Of a stretch of 5,352 bases of DNA, positions 5,054 to 5,352 are shown piece after piece; the stretch's first letter is position 1, and each line of letters opens with the position of its first letter. The position numbers and the translations under genes were made by a program. The stretch comes from Acidaminococcaceae bacterium (lineage in GTDB: Bacteria; Bacillota; Negativicutes; Acidaminococcales; Acidaminococcaceae), in contig DOSQ01000047.1 of NCBI GenBank assembly GCA_003512125.1, positions 1-5,352 of the forward strand, in the 5' to 3' direction. Below the pieces are notes generated by a model. It searched no databases. It was given only the letters and a program-made list of their open reading frames with translations, and had not been told where the DNA came from.

Positions 5054-5070
5054 GTTACATTACCTCCTTA
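5051..5070 (-). promoter_or_regulatory. Strong ribosome binding site with a start-stop codon pair before the true start
   Basis: TAAGGAGGT (5070-5062) matches the full anti-Shine-Dalgarno complement. The ATG at 5053-5051 lies 9 nt after GGAGG and opens the long frame, which fixes that gene's start. Between them sits ATGTAA (5060-5055), an ATG followed immediately by a stop. It is only 2 nt from the GGAGG, so it is probably poorly used. Confidence 0.7.
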
Positions 5071-5226
5071 ACTGATCAATGATACGGTCCAGGCGCGCCG
5101 TCAAGGCCGGCTCCCTGAAAAACACAATCCCTGATAAACGCCGGAAGCATGTACCTGTGAGAGAGGAAGAAGCGGGCAAAATGCTGCACATCTTCAAGCA
5201 CAAGCTTGTTGAAATAGTAATTTTAT

Positions 5227-5241
5227 TAGTAATAATTACTG
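5227..5241. promoter_or_regulatory. Palindromic candidate operator just downstream of the start site
   Basis: AGTAAT-A-ATTACT (5228-5240) is a perfect 6-1-6 palindrome. Widened to 7-1-7 it is TAGTAAT-A-ATTACTG with one outer mismatch. It lies about 10 to 25 nt downstream of the predicted transcription start, a typical repressor position. The core TAATnATTA resembles the centre of Fur/PerR-type boxes, with 9 of 14 positions matching TGATAATnATTATCA, but the surrounding AT-rich sequence makes such matches cheap. A partial direct repeat (TAGTAATT, 5215-5222) sits next to it. Confidence 0.3.
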
Positions 5242-5257
5242 TTTTACGTCCAATTTA

Positions 5258-5286
5258 ATAATACAATTATTTTACAAAAATGTCAA
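5258..5286 (-). promoter_or_regulatory. Sigma-A type promoter of the DnaA-I-like / TIM-barrel operon
   Basis: On the minus strand a perfect -35 box TTGACA (5286-5281) is followed after 17 bp by TATTAT (5263-5258), five of six matches to the -10 consensus. The spacer is AT-rich. Transcription would begin near 5251, leaving a leader of about 200 nt before the first ATG at 5053. It is the only good promoter seen upstream of the three right-hand frames. Confidence 0.6.
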
Positions 5287-5293
5287 TCAGATT

Positions 5294-5352
5294 TCAGAGC
5301 TGATGGCCTTTGTTTTCAATCATAACAGGAACTTCATCTGCTTTGTTATTGA
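5294..5352 (-). CDS. C-terminal fragment of an unidentified gene entering from the right edge
   Basis: Reading leftwards from the window edge, one frame is open for 18 full codons and ends in TGA at 5296-5294. It encodes NNKADEVPVMIENKGHQL, a hydrophilic tail with ordinary codons. The gene start and nearly all of the protein lie outside the window, so no family can be assigned. The stop lies only 7 nt before the TTGACA box of the next promoter, which is typical of closely packed same-strand genes. I see no convincing terminator after it; the nearby ATCAG/CTGAT arms make only a 5-bp stem. An open stretch this short could arise by chance, hence the low confidence. Confidence 0.35.
   Translation of the reverse strand, partial: NNKADEVPVMIENKGHQL

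Noticed and set aside
5094..5101. GC-rich palindrome GGCGCGCC in the leader
   Set aside because: It is eight bases with no further symmetry or repeated copy; nothing supports a regulatory role.
5080..5205. Minus-strand open stretch of about 41 codons from a GTG in the leader
   Set aside because: It has no ribosome site, no ATG near its start and no recognisable sequence; the length is within chance expectation.

Overview
The window looks like chromosomal DNA of an anaerobic, lactate-handling Firmicute, most likely a didermic Negativicute (Megasphaera, Dialister or Acidaminococcus type). This is inference: a LUD-domain lactate-utilization protein and a Cys-rich FMN 2-hydroxy-acid dehydrogenase of the type I recall from Clostridia and Negativicutes, strong AGGAGG-type ribosome binding sites, genes of about half GC separated by AT-rich spacers, and a secreted protein with a CsgG/LpoB-like pattern. 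All supported genes read leftwards on the minus strand. I see no tRNA, rRNA, CRISPR, transposase or phage gene.

Right part (about 5352 to 3488): the last 18 codons of a gene entering from the right end, then a good sigma-A promoter (TTGACA, 17 bp, TATTAT) and a leader of roughly 200 nt with a small AT-rich palindrome. Next comes a 132-codon gene whose second half resembles DnaA domain I, followed by an open frame of about 50 codons in the +1 frame, joined exactly at a TTT-TAA stop context, and then a sugar-phosphate-isomerase/AP-endonuclease-2-like TIM-barrel enzyme whose GTG start overlaps the preceding stop (GTGA). A strong two-tier rho-independent terminator closes this operon. The first two frames may be one protein of about 181 residues, split by a programmed +1 shift, a real frameshift mutation or a sequence error.

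Left part (about 3401 to 121): an extended -10 promoter with a dyad over the predicted start site drives four genes: a secreted or lipoprotein-like protein with a CsgG/LpoB-like pattern; a single-pass membrane protein resembling DUF2939, overlapping the previous gene by 17 nt; an FMN-dependent alpha-hydroxy-acid dehydrogenase with an N-terminal four-Cys cluster; and a LUD-domain protein with its own C-terminal four-Cys cluster. A 14-bp terminator hairpin follows. The last two genes probably act together on lactate or another 2-hydroxy acid. Why two envelope proteins precede them is unclear.

Far left (1 to 120): AT-rich, with a perfect 8-1-8 palindrome and a promoter pointing out of the window, presumably for the next leftward gene.
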